A program made the translations under genes and the position numbers. The notes below the pieces were generated by a model that saw only the letters and a program-made list of their open reading frames with translations, did not search any database and was not told the origin of the DNA. From positions 62,162,304-62,226,303 of the forward strand of contig OY829537.1 in the NCBI GenBank assembly GCA_963691705.1: a DNA stretch of 64,000 bases. The letters run 5' to 3'. This stretch comes from Viola odorata. Taxonomy: Eukaryota > Streptophyta > Magnoliopsida > Malpighiales > Violaceae. Each line of letters begins with the position of its first letter. The stretch's first letter is position 1. Shown here piece by piece: positions 32,558 through 44,141 of the stretch.

Positions 32558-34879
32558 ATGGCTAGGACTTGCCGTTTTGAGTCGAGATCTGCCGATGAGA
32601 AAAAGATGGATGTTACAGTTAGTAGTATCACCTCCGAGGTCGCTCTTAGTGAGCATTTAGCCGCACATAATGCTGTTATCCCTGATGGTTATAAGGCCAC
32701 CGTTGCCCCTGAGTCGGTACGCTTGAATAGCGTTTTGACGGGCAAGCGTAGGGTCCTGTATACACAAATGTTCCGTTATGGTTTCCAGCTTCCCATCAAC
32801 TCTTTCATAAAACAGTTGCTCATTGTCTGCGATTTGAATCCTGTTCAATTAGCTCCAAATGCGTATTGTTGCATTTATGCCTTCTTAGAACTTTGTAAAT
32901 ATAAGTGGATCACTTCCCCTTCTCTTTTACTGCTTAAATCAGTTTTTAAGCTGATGAAGTGTCGGGGAGTGATAACGATATCGCCCCGTTATGATGATGA
33001 CTCACTCAAGTCCTTCACTTGGAAACTTCTCCACATTGACTCCTCTGTCGATGCTTGGAAGAAAGAGTTCTTTGTGATAGATCTCCCTGAAGACCCCGGT
33101 TCCTGGTGGCGGTCTGGGTTTAACCAAGACGCCAAGGACAACGTCTGGGGTCGGTTGGAGACTCTTCCTTAGCACGAACAAGGCTGGTTAGACAAACTTC
33201 TTCAACTGGAAATCAACGTTCATATCCGCTATGTGGCGTGCAGAGTCGCTATGAAGGACTGCGTTAGACGTGAGTGTCGAGTCGCTTCCTTCTTTGTTCT
33301 CACTGATACTAATGCTAACGTTATTTTGTCATCATGCAGCGACAGCTCCCAACTACAAGCCTGAAAGCGTTAGGAGGCGACTGAAAAGAGCCCAGGAAAG
33401 AGAAAAAAAAGAGAAGGCCACCTCTACGGAAGCTGCCGATAACTCCACTATTCTACCTGCTATTTCCGTGAGCCTTGCTCAAGTATCTTCTTCCTCAGCC
33501 GGTGAGGGGAATACCAACATCCCTTCGGGTATTCCTATTGTAACCGTCGCTGCCCCTTCTGCTCGGCCATCTCCTTCTAAAGCCCCTAGGGTTCCTGACA
33601 AAGGAATGAGGAAGAGAAGAACCAGGAGTGTTGCTGCTCTCACTCCTTCTCCAGACGCGGTAGCTTCTTCTGAAGTGCCTCCTCTTGACACAACTGTTGT
33701 GAGTGTGCTTTTGATCCATAATACGTTATACCTTGATGTCGGGCGTTATTTTACCCGTTTCTCTTATCAGTGTTTCTGCTGGGTTCCTTGTAGGATACTG
33801 CCACTGTTTCTACTTTGGCACCCCCCCAGGCGAGATGGACATGGGTTATGTTCTGGTTGGCTCTAAGAAGAGATCCCGACCGGAGGGTGAGGGTGGAAGT
33901 TTATCTTCTACTGTTGCCGAGGCGAAAGTCGGAACGGACAGCACCTTTGTGTTCTATGGATGCTCCCCAGACTCACCCTTCTGGGTTTCTGGTGAACATG
34001 GGTACGACTGAGACTTTCGGAGCTTCACCCAATTCCTTCGGTGGGCCTGTTCATACGTACGGTCCTAACTCGGGCTATTATGAAGGTTTACAGGACTTTT
34101 CGGGCTACCACCCTCACGGTTCCTATGCCGTCCAAGGGGGTTCTTCTTCTCAAGTCCGCCCTCCTGTCCCTCTGGCCTTTGTGCCCTCAAGCATTCCTTT
34201 ATCGCAACATTGTGGTGAAGGGGCCTCCACCTTCGACTATGCTGCGGACCTAAGTTCCTCGAGTGAGCCTGGTACTGTGACTCACCAAGTGGGCTTATAT
34301 GATTTTCGCAATACAGGCTTAGCGGCTCTTGGGGGCGATGGTTCAGCTGAGCGGGAAGCCTTCCTCTCGCGGACGGATGATGATAAGGTGAATTCTCTAC
34401 GCTCTAATCTCTTTTCCAATTTTGTGAAATTTCACTACTGGACAGAGCACGTACATCATCAGGCTGCTTCTCTTACTGCGTCCCTTTCTGAACTTTTGCG
34501 AGAGCGAAATGAAAAGAATAAGTTGCTGGAGGAACGCACTCACTTGTTACTAGCTCAGCAGGAGCTGTCGGGGCAAGTGTCCACCCTTAATGCAAAGAAT
34601 GTCGTGCTGGAAGGAGAGAAGTTATCCTTGGCGAGGGAGAAAATTGCCCTGGAGGAAGAGAGAGTCGCTCTGACGGAGGACTCAGCCAATAAGAGCCTGT
34701 GGCACGTTGAGCGGAGGGCCACTATCTTGGTTGAATACTTTGAAGAGGTCCATGGAGCAGATGCGTACAAAGGCGACGAGGTCACAGAGGCCTTCAAACA
34801 GAAGTCTGCCGACTTTAATGAAGCGGGTTTTCGCCGAGCTAAGGCGGAGGGTTGGAAACGGAGGAATCCCGAGGGTTGA
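32558..34879 (+). pseudogene. Antisense unit 4: second putative gypsy-type transposon protein, two introns
   Basis: The start GCCATGG at 32556-32562 has a good plant context. Exon 1 carries the same domain as unit 3: FRYGFQLPINSFIKQLL, LNPVQ, CIYAFLELC and SWWRSGFNQ. A TAG at 33170-33172 interrupts it, but the frame continues to the first intron (33270-33340, GTGAGT to CATGCAG). The next exon is basic and Ser/Pro-rich; a second intron is likely at about 33698-33793 (GTGAGT to TTGTAG). The last exon shows frame changes in the C-run near 33825 and near 34000. The C-terminus (34380-34800) is a long coiled coil (LSELLRERNEKNKLLEERTHL, GQVSTLNAKNVVLEGEKLSL). The layout equals unit 3, so the two derive from one gene. 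Confidence 0.7.
33270..33340 (+). other. First intron of antisense unit 4
   Basis: GTGAGTGTCG to TCATCATGCAG; splicing keeps the frame (KDCVRP then TAPNYKPES). Confidence 0.65.
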
Positions 34880-35142
34880 CACATTCCAAGCTTTGCCGCC
34901 TCTTCTGCAACCATCGTGCTTTTTGTTTTTTACCTCGGCGACATTATTGTTTTGGTCTTTGGAACTTGTGACCTCTCTAAGGCACTTTTGTGCATTTAAA
35001 CAATTTATATCTTTGCTGCTGCCTTTTCTCTTTCATTAGCTTTTAGCTTCTGAAATTTCCAGGCATCGCTACCATCCGGGCGATATAATATGTTTATTTT
35101 CTCGAGCAGGCTCGTAGCATTTCATCAACAGATATCGCTGAG
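34880..35142. other. Tail of element D before the B insertion
   Basis: AT-rich, no gene. It would hold the 3' UTR of antisense unit 4. The sequence continues at 54370 after removal of element B. Confidence 0.5.
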
Positions 35143-35147
35143 GTCAG

Positions 35148-38100
35148 TGTCGCGCCCCACGAAAAATTACGAAAGAAAGTAATTCGCGAGTTTGCAACAA
35201 AATTTGAGACCTTCAGATGCTCGGCGTAAAAGGACGCCTAGCAGCATGCAATGAAGTCGCCACCCTAATTTGGTTGCTAGGCTTAGGGAACCTTAATCGT
35301 CATGGCATAGGAAATATAATAAGTAAAAAAACTAAAGGCACAAAAAGGGGTCTGGACCCTAGACAAAGGTTCGGGGTCATATTATGGTCTCGGGAAAGTG
35401 TTAGGCACCAGAGTCACATCCAAAAACGGTTACCGGTTGATGAGAGAGGTGTTTAAAAAGGTGTTTGATAAAATGCGTTTTGAAAAAGGGGGCCCTCAGA
35501 GGAATCGTCACTTTAGTCTTTTCTATGATAGTGACCATTCAGGAATAATTAAAAACTCTTTCTGACGGGGTTACCGTTTATCAAGATCGATTGATTATTC
35601 CTGACCGTAACGTGATGGGACTGAATTTTCCGTAAGACTGAATGAGCGACCTCTTATTTCATCATCGGGCCATGCATGATTAAATTAATTACTACGTGAT
35701 CCTAACATGGATGGCTAACAGAGTACAAATTTAAATGATAGATTTTTGAAGTGGAAAACTGATGTGGGATCAAAAGTCCCCAGGTACATGCAGTCAATAT
35801 AAGCGAGAATTTAAAATCATATGAGCATGGCATTTTAAGCAAGTCTTTAAACATGTTGTTCATGTGGGTTGATTTTAATTCTAGCAGTTCTATATATCAT
35901 GCGTACGATTGATATTTGCAGAAAGCATCGAATAAATAAAAAGGAATCGAAAGGCGTACTTTCGAGCGAAGCTTGAAATTAAAACCTACAAAATGAGAGT
36001 ATTAGTGATAGCTCGAGAAATAAATAAACAATTTTATAAGTGCAAAAATTTAAATGACAATTGATTGCATGCGAGAAATGATGGATTTAACGCAAACGAG
36101 AATTAAATGCTGAGTTGATTGCATTCGAAAAATGAGGGATTTAACGCATACGAAAATTCAATGCTGAGTTGATTGCATGCGAAAAATGATGGATTTAACG
36201 CATACGAGAATTTAATGCTGGGTTGATTCCATGCGAAAAATGATTGATTTTAAGCATACGAGAATTTAAATGCTACGTTGATTGCATGCGAAAAATGATT
36301 GATTTTAAGCATGCGAGAATTTAAATGCTAGGTTGATAAGTGCAGGAAATTAAAAGAGTTGATGATTAAAAAAATTTAAAACAGTTGACGATTTGCAGAA
36401 ATTTTAATGATTGATACTGCAGAAAATTAAAGCAATTGATATTGCAGAAAATTAAAGTAGTTGATATTGCAGAAAATTAAAACAGTTGATAGGTACAGAA
36501 GATTAACAGTTGATATTTGCAAGAAATAGAGCAGTTGGTATTGCGGAAAGATTTCCAGCAGTTTGCAAAAAATTAAAACAGTTGATATTTGCAAAAAATA
36601 AAACAATTGATATTTGCAGAAAAATAAACAGTTGATATTGCGGAAAATAAAACAGTTGATATTGCGGAAGAATTTCCAGCAGTTTGAGAAAAATTAAAGC
36701 AGTTGATATTGCGAAAATTAAAATGCGACCGACCATGTAGGCGGTATTGAATTTAAATTGCCCAAAGTAAATTGCAGAATTTTAAAGTGCGGAAAAGTAA
36801 AGTGCGAAAAATTAAACAGTTGATAACTTGCGGAAGAATTTCCAGCAGTATGATAAGTGCGAGAATTTAAAGCAGTCGAATATTTACGAAAATTGAAATG
36901 CGACCGACCATGTAGGCGGTATTGAATTTAAACTGCCGAAAGTAAATTGCGGTAAATTAAAGTGCGAAGAATTTAAACAGTTGATAGGTACAGAAAATTA
37001 AACAGTTGATAGTACGAAAAATAATCATACGAAGCATACGAATTATTTTTACGAAAAAGCGTGATCCGAGGTTTCGGAAAGAATTGAAAATGGGCTGGGC
37101 CCAATTGAAAAATAAAAAGAAATGAAAATGGGCCAGGAATAGTGCCTGGCCCATAAAAATTTAAATGGGAATGGGCCAAGCCCATTCCCGCGTGAACAAT
37201 GTCGTTTGCCCTGGCACTATTCATCGTCACCTTTCTTGGTCGCCGGCGTACTGCCGACGGCAAAGCTCCGGCCACAGGTGGCCGATTTGAAAATTGTTCG
37301 TACCGAAATGTTCGTCTCTTCAACGACTTCCCAACCGTACAAACCCCGATTTTAGTTTGACTCGTACAAAATTTAATTTCGAAAAAACGACAAAACCATT
37401 AATTATCGAAAACTAGTTAATTCGCACAATCTAGCTAACGATTTTTAAAATTGAAAGTGTGTATTTAATCTACAGCATGTATGTGAATTAATAGCACAAA
37501 AACAATCAATTTATTTGCTTGAAATCAAGCCAAACAAAATTAAAAAGAAAATATGCATAAATGAACGAAAACGCTTAGAGAGAGAAAGCTTACTCTCAAG
37601 CTTTTAAACTGGGCGATTGTCGCTCAATATGAGCAAACTGATCAAGAGGGGAGAGAGAGCAAGTTTTCTTGCTGAATTGGTGCCCATTTTTCGTTCGATG
37701 GCAGTGGCTATTTATAGCCGAAGGATCGCGTGGAGGAGGAGAGCGTGTTGCGCGTGGTGGCCGGCCCATCGTGCTGGCGGAGCTAGGGGGCTAGCCGTGG
37801 TGATGGCGGAGGGACAGGAAGCGATAGGAGCAGGTGGCTCGGGCGAGGACTTCGCTGCCTTGCTCGTGCGTGCACTGTGCATGTGCACCATGCTAGATAA
37901 TTCAAGGGCCATTGATCTGGTTGACTTTCCTTGGTTGACCAGATCAATGGCCATGATTAAATGGCCTCGAGCCGATTCCTGTGAGCAAACGTTCCGACTT
38001 TTCGAGCCGAAGGTACCGGCGCGTAGAGAAAAATACGATGGGTTTAACCGTATACAGCGACTAATGAAAATTTTCCGTTTAGCGCGTTTATTTTCCCATT

Positions 38101-38608
38101 CAAAAGCGTGAAACGCGTGAACGGAAAAATAAAAATATTACGTCGAAAATTACACGAAACGCTGTAGACCGTTGCGAGCAGAAAAAAAGCTAGCAACTAG
38201 TTGATGGAAACATTTTAAAGTCGAGCTATTGTCCTAGCGGACTTACTCGGGTCCAATAAAAGCTCGAATGAAAATAATGATAAAAATACTAAAAAATGCG
38301 CTAAAATACAAAAAATCCTAAAATTCATTTGATGACCTAAAACGAAGAAAAAATTAGCAAACGACTGCCGGATAGTTAAAAATGTGATTTTTAAGGCTAA
38401 AAATATTAATGATAATAATAATGAAAATACGTGACGAAAAATTAAAAATGCGATTTCGAAAGCTGACGATGCTAACGACGACGCTAAAATGCAACGAAAT
38501 ACCTAAAAATGCTAGCGCCAGTAAACCAACTGAAAATGACTGTAGATTAACTAAATAACATAAATGCTAAAATTAATTAAAAATGGCATCAAAATTCGGG
38601 TACCAACA
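35148..38608 (-). repeat. 3' LTR of element B (3,461 bp)
   Basis: Ends TGTTGGTACC (minus, 38608) and GCGCGACA (35148). It has the TATA box (37706-37719), U3 palindrome (37908-37952), two ACCGACCATGTAGGCGG blocks and only about five 55-bp units (36060-36340). Apparent plus-strand frames here, such as 37617-38111, lie antisense in U3 and are not kept in element A. Confidence 0.95.
36060..36340 (-). repeat. 55-bp array in element B 3' LTR
   Basis: About five copies of the unit GCATGCGAAAAATGATGGATTT with flanking AT-rich parts, matching 12941-13680 in reverse. Confidence 0.9.
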
Positions 38609-39014
38609 GTTGCCCCCTTTTTACTATCTTATCGAAGTATTTGATAAGCAGTAAAGACAGTTGCCCCTATATATCCGAATTTTGGTGACATAGCGGGTCT
38701 TACCTCAAGCTTACAGTGATGATGTCGCTCTGGGGGGAGGTAGTTGATTGATGTCGTCACTAGGGATAAAAGGTGATTGCTGGATGTCGCTCTGGGAGGA
38801 GATAGGTTGTTGATCCTGCAAAGATATAAGCTTAGCTCTATTCGGGTATCGAGAGAAACATAAGTTGCAGAAAATGTAAATGATAACCACTCTACCGGGG
38901 ACGGAAAGTGATTTTACGAGAATGTAAATGACAGCTCCACTGGGGGGTCTAACATGCAACAGACGTTGCCTAGGGAGGATAACGCGCGATTCGCAGAAGT
39001 ATGAATGATTTGTC

Positions 39015-39590
39015 CTAATGATGTCACTCTAGGAGAAGGAAATAATTATGCAGAAATGTAGAATTATGTGAAGGATGTCACTCTGGAGGGGAAGAAATGC
39101 TAGGGCTAAAAAAGGTAAGACTACGCTATGCTATTACTCTGGGAGGAGAAGAAATACTTGATGCTGAAAACTAAACTATGATGTCACTCTGGGAGAAGGA
39201 GAAGTGCTAAGGCTGAAAACTAACTGCTGTCACTCTAGGAGGAGGTGAACGCTAAGGCTGAAAATTTAAACAACGTCGATTCCCGTTAGGAGAAGGCGTT
39301 AGGTGCGGAAATTAAACTAAGGTCACTCTGGGAGGAGAAGAATGCTAAGGCTGAAAACTAAGTGCTGCCACTCTAGGAGGAGAAGAATGCTAAGGCTGAA
39401 AACTAAGTGCTGCCACTCTAGGAGGAGAAGAATGCTAAGGCTGAAAACTAAGTGTTGTCACTCTAGGAGGAGAAGAATGCTAATGCTGAAAACTAAGTGC
39501 TGTCACTCTAGGAGGAGAAGAATGCTAAGGCTAAAAACTAAGTGCTGTCACTCTAGGAGGAGAAGAATGCTAATGCTAGAGGCCTTGATA
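39015..39590 (-). repeat. ~45-bp tandem repeats (element B)
   Basis: About a dozen copies of GTCACTCT(A/G)GGAGGAG followed by AAGAATGCTAAGGCTGAAAA and CTAAGTGCT, the reverse of the array at 9296-9960. 39342-39560 is the most regular stretch. Confidence 0.9.
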
Positions 39591-39999
39591 CGAACCTAGA
39601 ATGCTAATGCTAGCGGCCTTGATACGAACCTAGAATGCGTCTGCGTCCTGCTCAGGAGGTAACGACCCCAAGGACAAGACTTTCCCACGATTTACAGCCG
39701 TAAGTAGTCCTCTCCTGATATTAGTGTTTGCACTCACGCTCTGAAACAAGGCTAAGTGTTTTACATTCATAAAGATGCAACTAACATGACACATAATTTA
39801 CAGTTCGCAATGTCAATCCGAGTGAATAGACTTCGAATGAAGATGCACATGTGTGGGCGTTCTAATAATCGAGGGGACTTTTACGGAAAAGAATAAAAGG
39901 ACGTGAAATGTCCGGAAAGGAGTTTGTTTTGCAAAAGATTGCTTTGCTTGGGAGTTGGAAGGCTTTTGATGAGTGATGCTTTGCTGATTGGCCCTGATG

Positions 40000-40545
40000 A
40001 GGGCGGGGCGTGCGAGCTCTTTTGCTTTTTGCTGGGGATGCTTGCTTGACAGAGTGCGTGAGCTCTGGGATCCTTACTGGGGATGCTTTCCGTGTGGCCA
40101 GGGGCCCTTTTCTTGAGTCTTCATTGGGGAGCGTCGTCGCTGTTCCTTTTGTGACTCACTACTTGAGTTGGCCTGGGGCCCCTTTTTCTTCTCGGGTTCT
40201 TACTAGGGATGCTTGCTTTGAGGGTCCTCGAGTTGTCCTCGGGCCTTTTTGCTTGACTTCACTGGGGAAGGTTGCTTTGAGATTTCTCAAGTTGGCCTTG
40301 GGCCTCTTTACTCAAGTTCACTGGGGAAAGTTTTCTTCGAGATTTCTCGAATTGAGTTGTCCCCGGGCTGTGCTTGCTTTGGCTCTTCGACTGTTTGTAT
40401 TCTTCGAATGTCTCTGAGCATTTCTTTATTTTCTTTTCTTTTCCCTTTTCCCCTCTCTCTTTTCTTTTCTTCTTTTTTTCTCTTTTTTTCTTTCTTCTTC
40501 TTTTTTTTTTCTTTTATTTTTTTTATATTCCCCCCCTTTTTGATT
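40000..40545 (-). repeat. ~60-bp repeats and T/C microsatellite (element B)
   Basis: Diverged units with GGGGATGCTT and TTGGCCT(C/T)GGGCC (40000-40370) are followed by a 110-bp pyrimidine tract (40425-40540). They match 8432-8935 in reverse. Confidence 0.75.
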
Positions 40546-41204
40546 TGGTTTGAAATGCAATAGAGCAGGGCAAGCACATCCTTCGTCTTGATCTCTTCCC
40601 CTTTTTTCTTGAGGCCTCGGCCTTCGTCGTTGCTGCTTCTTCGGTGGTAGTCCTTAGCGATCTCCTAGTGACCTTTTCCGTCTCTTTCATTGGGTTCTTG
40701 AACCTGACGTGCTTGTACTGTCGGCTGGCAATCTTAGCTGAAACTGCTTTTTGGCTCCCGGAGTATGAGTGATATTGAAGGTTTGGGGAGTGATGACATA
40801 TATGGTGGAAAGAGGGAAGAAACGAAAAAAGTGGAGAAAATCGTAAAAGTCCCATGTCATTTTATAGCTATCCCATATCTAATTGCGCATGTACCCTGGA
40901 TATTATGCGAACTCAACTAGCATCTAGTCAGGCCCTTACACTCATGAAGGATAAGACGCAATGGCTAAAAAATGCTTACCGAGATTTGTCTATGATTGCT
41001 TACGTCGGAGCAAACCGCGGATATAAGAGCAAACAGGTAATATCATGCATGACACGTAATTTGGATAGATGCTGGAGTTAACAGAGGGATTAAATATTCC
41101 TAACCTATGCGATGCATAAAAATGCTTATGAGAGTAGTATGCTTTTGTTTGAGCCGGGCTAAAGAGGGATTTTTGATTGATTTTTGATTTTTGACTGATT
41201 GGTA

Positions 41205-41503
41205 GTTCGATTGCTAGAGGGTTTGATTGCTAGACATTTGATTGCTAGACGTTTGATTGCTAGATGGTTTGATTACTAGATGTTTGATTGCTAGATGTTT
41301 GATTGCTAGATGTTTGATTGCTAGATGGTTTGATTGCTGGACGTTTGATTGCTAGATGGTTTGATTGCTGGACGTTTGATTGCTAGATGGTTTGATTGCT
41401 GGACGTTTGATTGCTAGACGCTTTGATTGCTAGACGCTTTGATTTCTAGATGTTTTGATTGATAGACGCTTTGATTGCTAGATGTTTTGATTGCTAGATG
41501 TGG
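41205..41503 (-). repeat. Short tandem array TTTGATTGCTAGA (element B)
   Basis: About twenty copies of GTTTGATTGCTAGAT with small changes, against about eleven in element A (7607-7773). Confidence 0.92.
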
Positions 41504-43052
41504 GGGATGAATTATTTGCAAGGGTCTAACGAGAACCTAAGGTTTCCCTCAGTGGGCCAGACGACCGTACTCGACTTAAAGCTAACAAAGCGAGCAAGAA
41601 TGAAAACAAATTTAAATAAAGGGAAAGAAAGATGGAATCCCCTGAAATGTGCAGCGGGGCTGCTAGGGCGTCTTCCACAAGCTCCACACGGATGACAGCG
41701 AGATGCTTCCAGTCCCTGTGAGATGAAGAGGGGACAACAGAAAGAAAGGGAAATTAATCTGAAAACGAAAATGAGATAAGTTCAGGGATTCTCCCTTCTT
41801 TTAAACTCGACTTTTCGAGGGTGCCTATGACGTGGTCCCAGCTCCGGAACGCCTTTGCTTAGATGCGCTGATTGGTTTCTTTTTCAGCTGCTTCACGGGT
41901 ACCACCGATCCGGGTCGAAGAGAGGATGAGATCCGCATTTGGTCCATTTACTTACCGGTCCTTGGTAGACCTTCGTTGATGGGCTTCGTGATTGCTCGGG
42001 GGTAAAGGGGAAATCCTCTGTCTCCGAGATGTGCAGCGGGGCCGCAAGGGTATATGCTTACCGTTCTTATGCAGGCAATGGATGGGGGTGATCCAGTCCC
42101 GGAAAAAGACACGGCTAGAGCTAATGAGGGGTAAATGCAAGACGATTTTTAGCAGAAGTAATGTGATTGATAAGTTTTTAAGCTCCCCCTTTTAGACGGG
42201 CAATCCGTGGGTCACTGAGTGTGACTTGTGTCGGATGTTGGTTGATTATGGCTTTGTTGTTAGATGCTTTGTCGTAGCTCTTGCCTTGGCGTAGGTGACA
42301 CTCGCAGCCTGGCTGTCCCTCAATTAAAGGATTGATCTTCACTGTGTTGATCATGGTGCGGAGGTTGGGAAACTGCTTGAACAAGACCGCATTGAGTATG
42401 TTGACGGTAGTTCTAGGTGGACATCTTTCTGTCGTGCTTTTTCCAGGAGTTGTTGCTTGCAAGGGTGTGCTGGGCGACCATGGCATTTTAGTGATGAGCT
42501 CCTCCGAATAGGTGAACGGAGATGGGAGCCGACGTTGCTAGTGTTCCGACAGCTCGACCGGAGTAGGATGGGCTTTATGACTTTGGTCCAGCATTTAGTC
42601 ATTTGAGACCGGTTGTTTGCGATGCCGGTTGTGCTGGTAGTACTGTGGGGAAAAGAAATTTCACTTTAGATGGTGATGGTGTGTCTTAAAATCTTTCCTG
42701 ATTCGCTCTTGAAGGTAGCCTGCTGCGGCAATTCAACAGCTCCTACGAGCGGAACTCTCTGGTTCTATCATGATGATGAGCTGAGGCGTGAGACCTTACG
42801 TCCCTGCAAAACTGAAGATTGATTAGTGGCGTTAGTCTAAGTGACGCGTCTTACGTCCCGAGCTACTCCTAGGGGGCCATCCATGCCATGCCTCCTTTTG
42901 TCATCTCACAAATTTTAAGAAAAAGAAGGGGACAAGAAAAAAAAATTTAAAATAATGAGCATCTCCTGAAAAAACTTGTTTTATTAATTTCAGGACAAAT
43001 GTTTGTGCTAGATTGTCATGATAAAACCCTATGTCTTTGTCTGACCGGACGC

Positions 43053-43995
43053 TCTATTCGCGATGCTTTAGGCGAAGTATCTCTTGACTGCATCGGCATT
43101 TACCGGTCTCGGGAGATCGTCTCCATCCATGTTGGTTAGCATTAGGGCACCCCCCTGAGAATGCACCTTTGACCAGATACGGGCCCTCATACCTTGGGGC
43201 CCACTTTCCTTGACTGGCCTCCTGGTGAGGGAGTATTTTCTTCAACACTAAATCCCCATCCTCGAACTTGCGAGGTCGCACTTTCTTGTTATAAGTGTTG
43301 GCCATTCTTTGCTGATATAATTGCGTATGGCAGATAGCGGCCAAGCATTTTTCAGGAAGGAGGTTTAACTGCTCGTACCTCACTCTTGCCCAATCTGATT
43401 CTTCTACTTCATACTCTGCCAGGATTCTGAGAGAAGGGATTTCTACCTCGAGGGGAATTACGGCTTCCATGCCGTAAACTAATGAGTAGGGAGTTGCCCC
43501 TTGGGGATGTACGAGTTGCTATCCGGTAAGCGTGCAGTGCGAAGGAAGCATGTCATGCCGATCTTTGTGAGTGACCACCATTATGGACGGTTTTCTTCAA
43601 GTTTTTCTTTTGTTTTTTGTTTTTTTTTTTTTTTGCTTGACAGGTTTACCGCAGGCCTCAATGGGATACGATGCTCAACTATCACGGGATCAAGACCTGG
43701 CATATCGGCGTATGACCTATGCGACTACGTCCGAGTAGTCTTTAAGGAGGGAAATCAATCTCTCCCTCTGAGTCGTATCCAAGGTAGTTCCGATCTTGAC
43801 CAACTTCTGACTCTCATTTCTTGCCCCCAAGTTTACTTCGTCCAATTCCTCCTCACGAGGGGTTATTTTATTTTCTGAACTTTCTAGTAAATGGGCCAGT
43901 TCGTTTGAGATTTCGACCTTATCTTCAGTGGTGACGGCCATTTCTTCACCAGTAAAGACATAGGTTTTACCAAGACAATCCGAACTAATACTCAT
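43053..43995 (-). pseudogene. pol: Pol remnant of element B with RT-to-integrase deletion
   Basis: The start matches element A pol from MSISSDCLGKTY to KDYSDVV, then an inserted base shifts the frame and TAG follows at 43717-43719. At about 43620-43640 the text jumps from the position equal to about 3050 of element A to the position equal to about 5590, across an A-rich run. RT, both RNase H domains and the integrase catalytic residues are therefore gone. The integrase C-terminus (MEAVIPLEVEIPSLRI, then YNKKVRPRKF) continues to about 43060. Confidence 0.88.
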
Positions 43996-43996
43996 C

Positions 43997-44141
43997 CTAA
44001 AATTAAAAGTGCGAAAAAAGAGATGCGTGAAAATGAAAATTTGCATATATATTGATTTTTAACAAAAGGGAACATGAGTCCCTACAAAATGGCTTCGTAA
44101 GAAAACGTGCAAACATATATTTTTTCAAAAGGAGTAATTTC
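43997..44141 (-). other. Intron counterpart in element B with altered donor
   Basis: The minus strand has the same AT-rich stretch as 2537-2685 of element A, ending TTTTAG. At the donor the GT is GA, so normal splicing should fail here. Confidence 0.65.

Larger units (their letters stand above)
38609..43052 (-). other. Non-coding region between pol and 3' LTR (element B)
   Basis: The reverse counterpart of 6124-10415. A polypurine tract lies at 38609-38622 (minus AAAAAGGGGGCAAC). It holds three repeat families listed separately and no protein-coding frame that is shared with element A. Confidence 0.8.

Noticed and set aside
37617..38111. 164-residue plus-strand frame in the B 3' LTR, partly repeated at 53356-53715
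   Set aside because: Antisense across U3 and its palindrome; not maintained in the element A LTR, and the shorter copy ends early.
39342..39599. Plus-strand frame of repeated MLRLKTKCCHSRRRR units
   Set aside because: Product of the 45-bp array in element B; not present as a protein in element A.
40010..40577. Frames of 135 and 104 residues rich in Ser/Phe
   Set aside because: Repeat-derived, with the T/C microsatellite extending one of them; no shared protein with element A.
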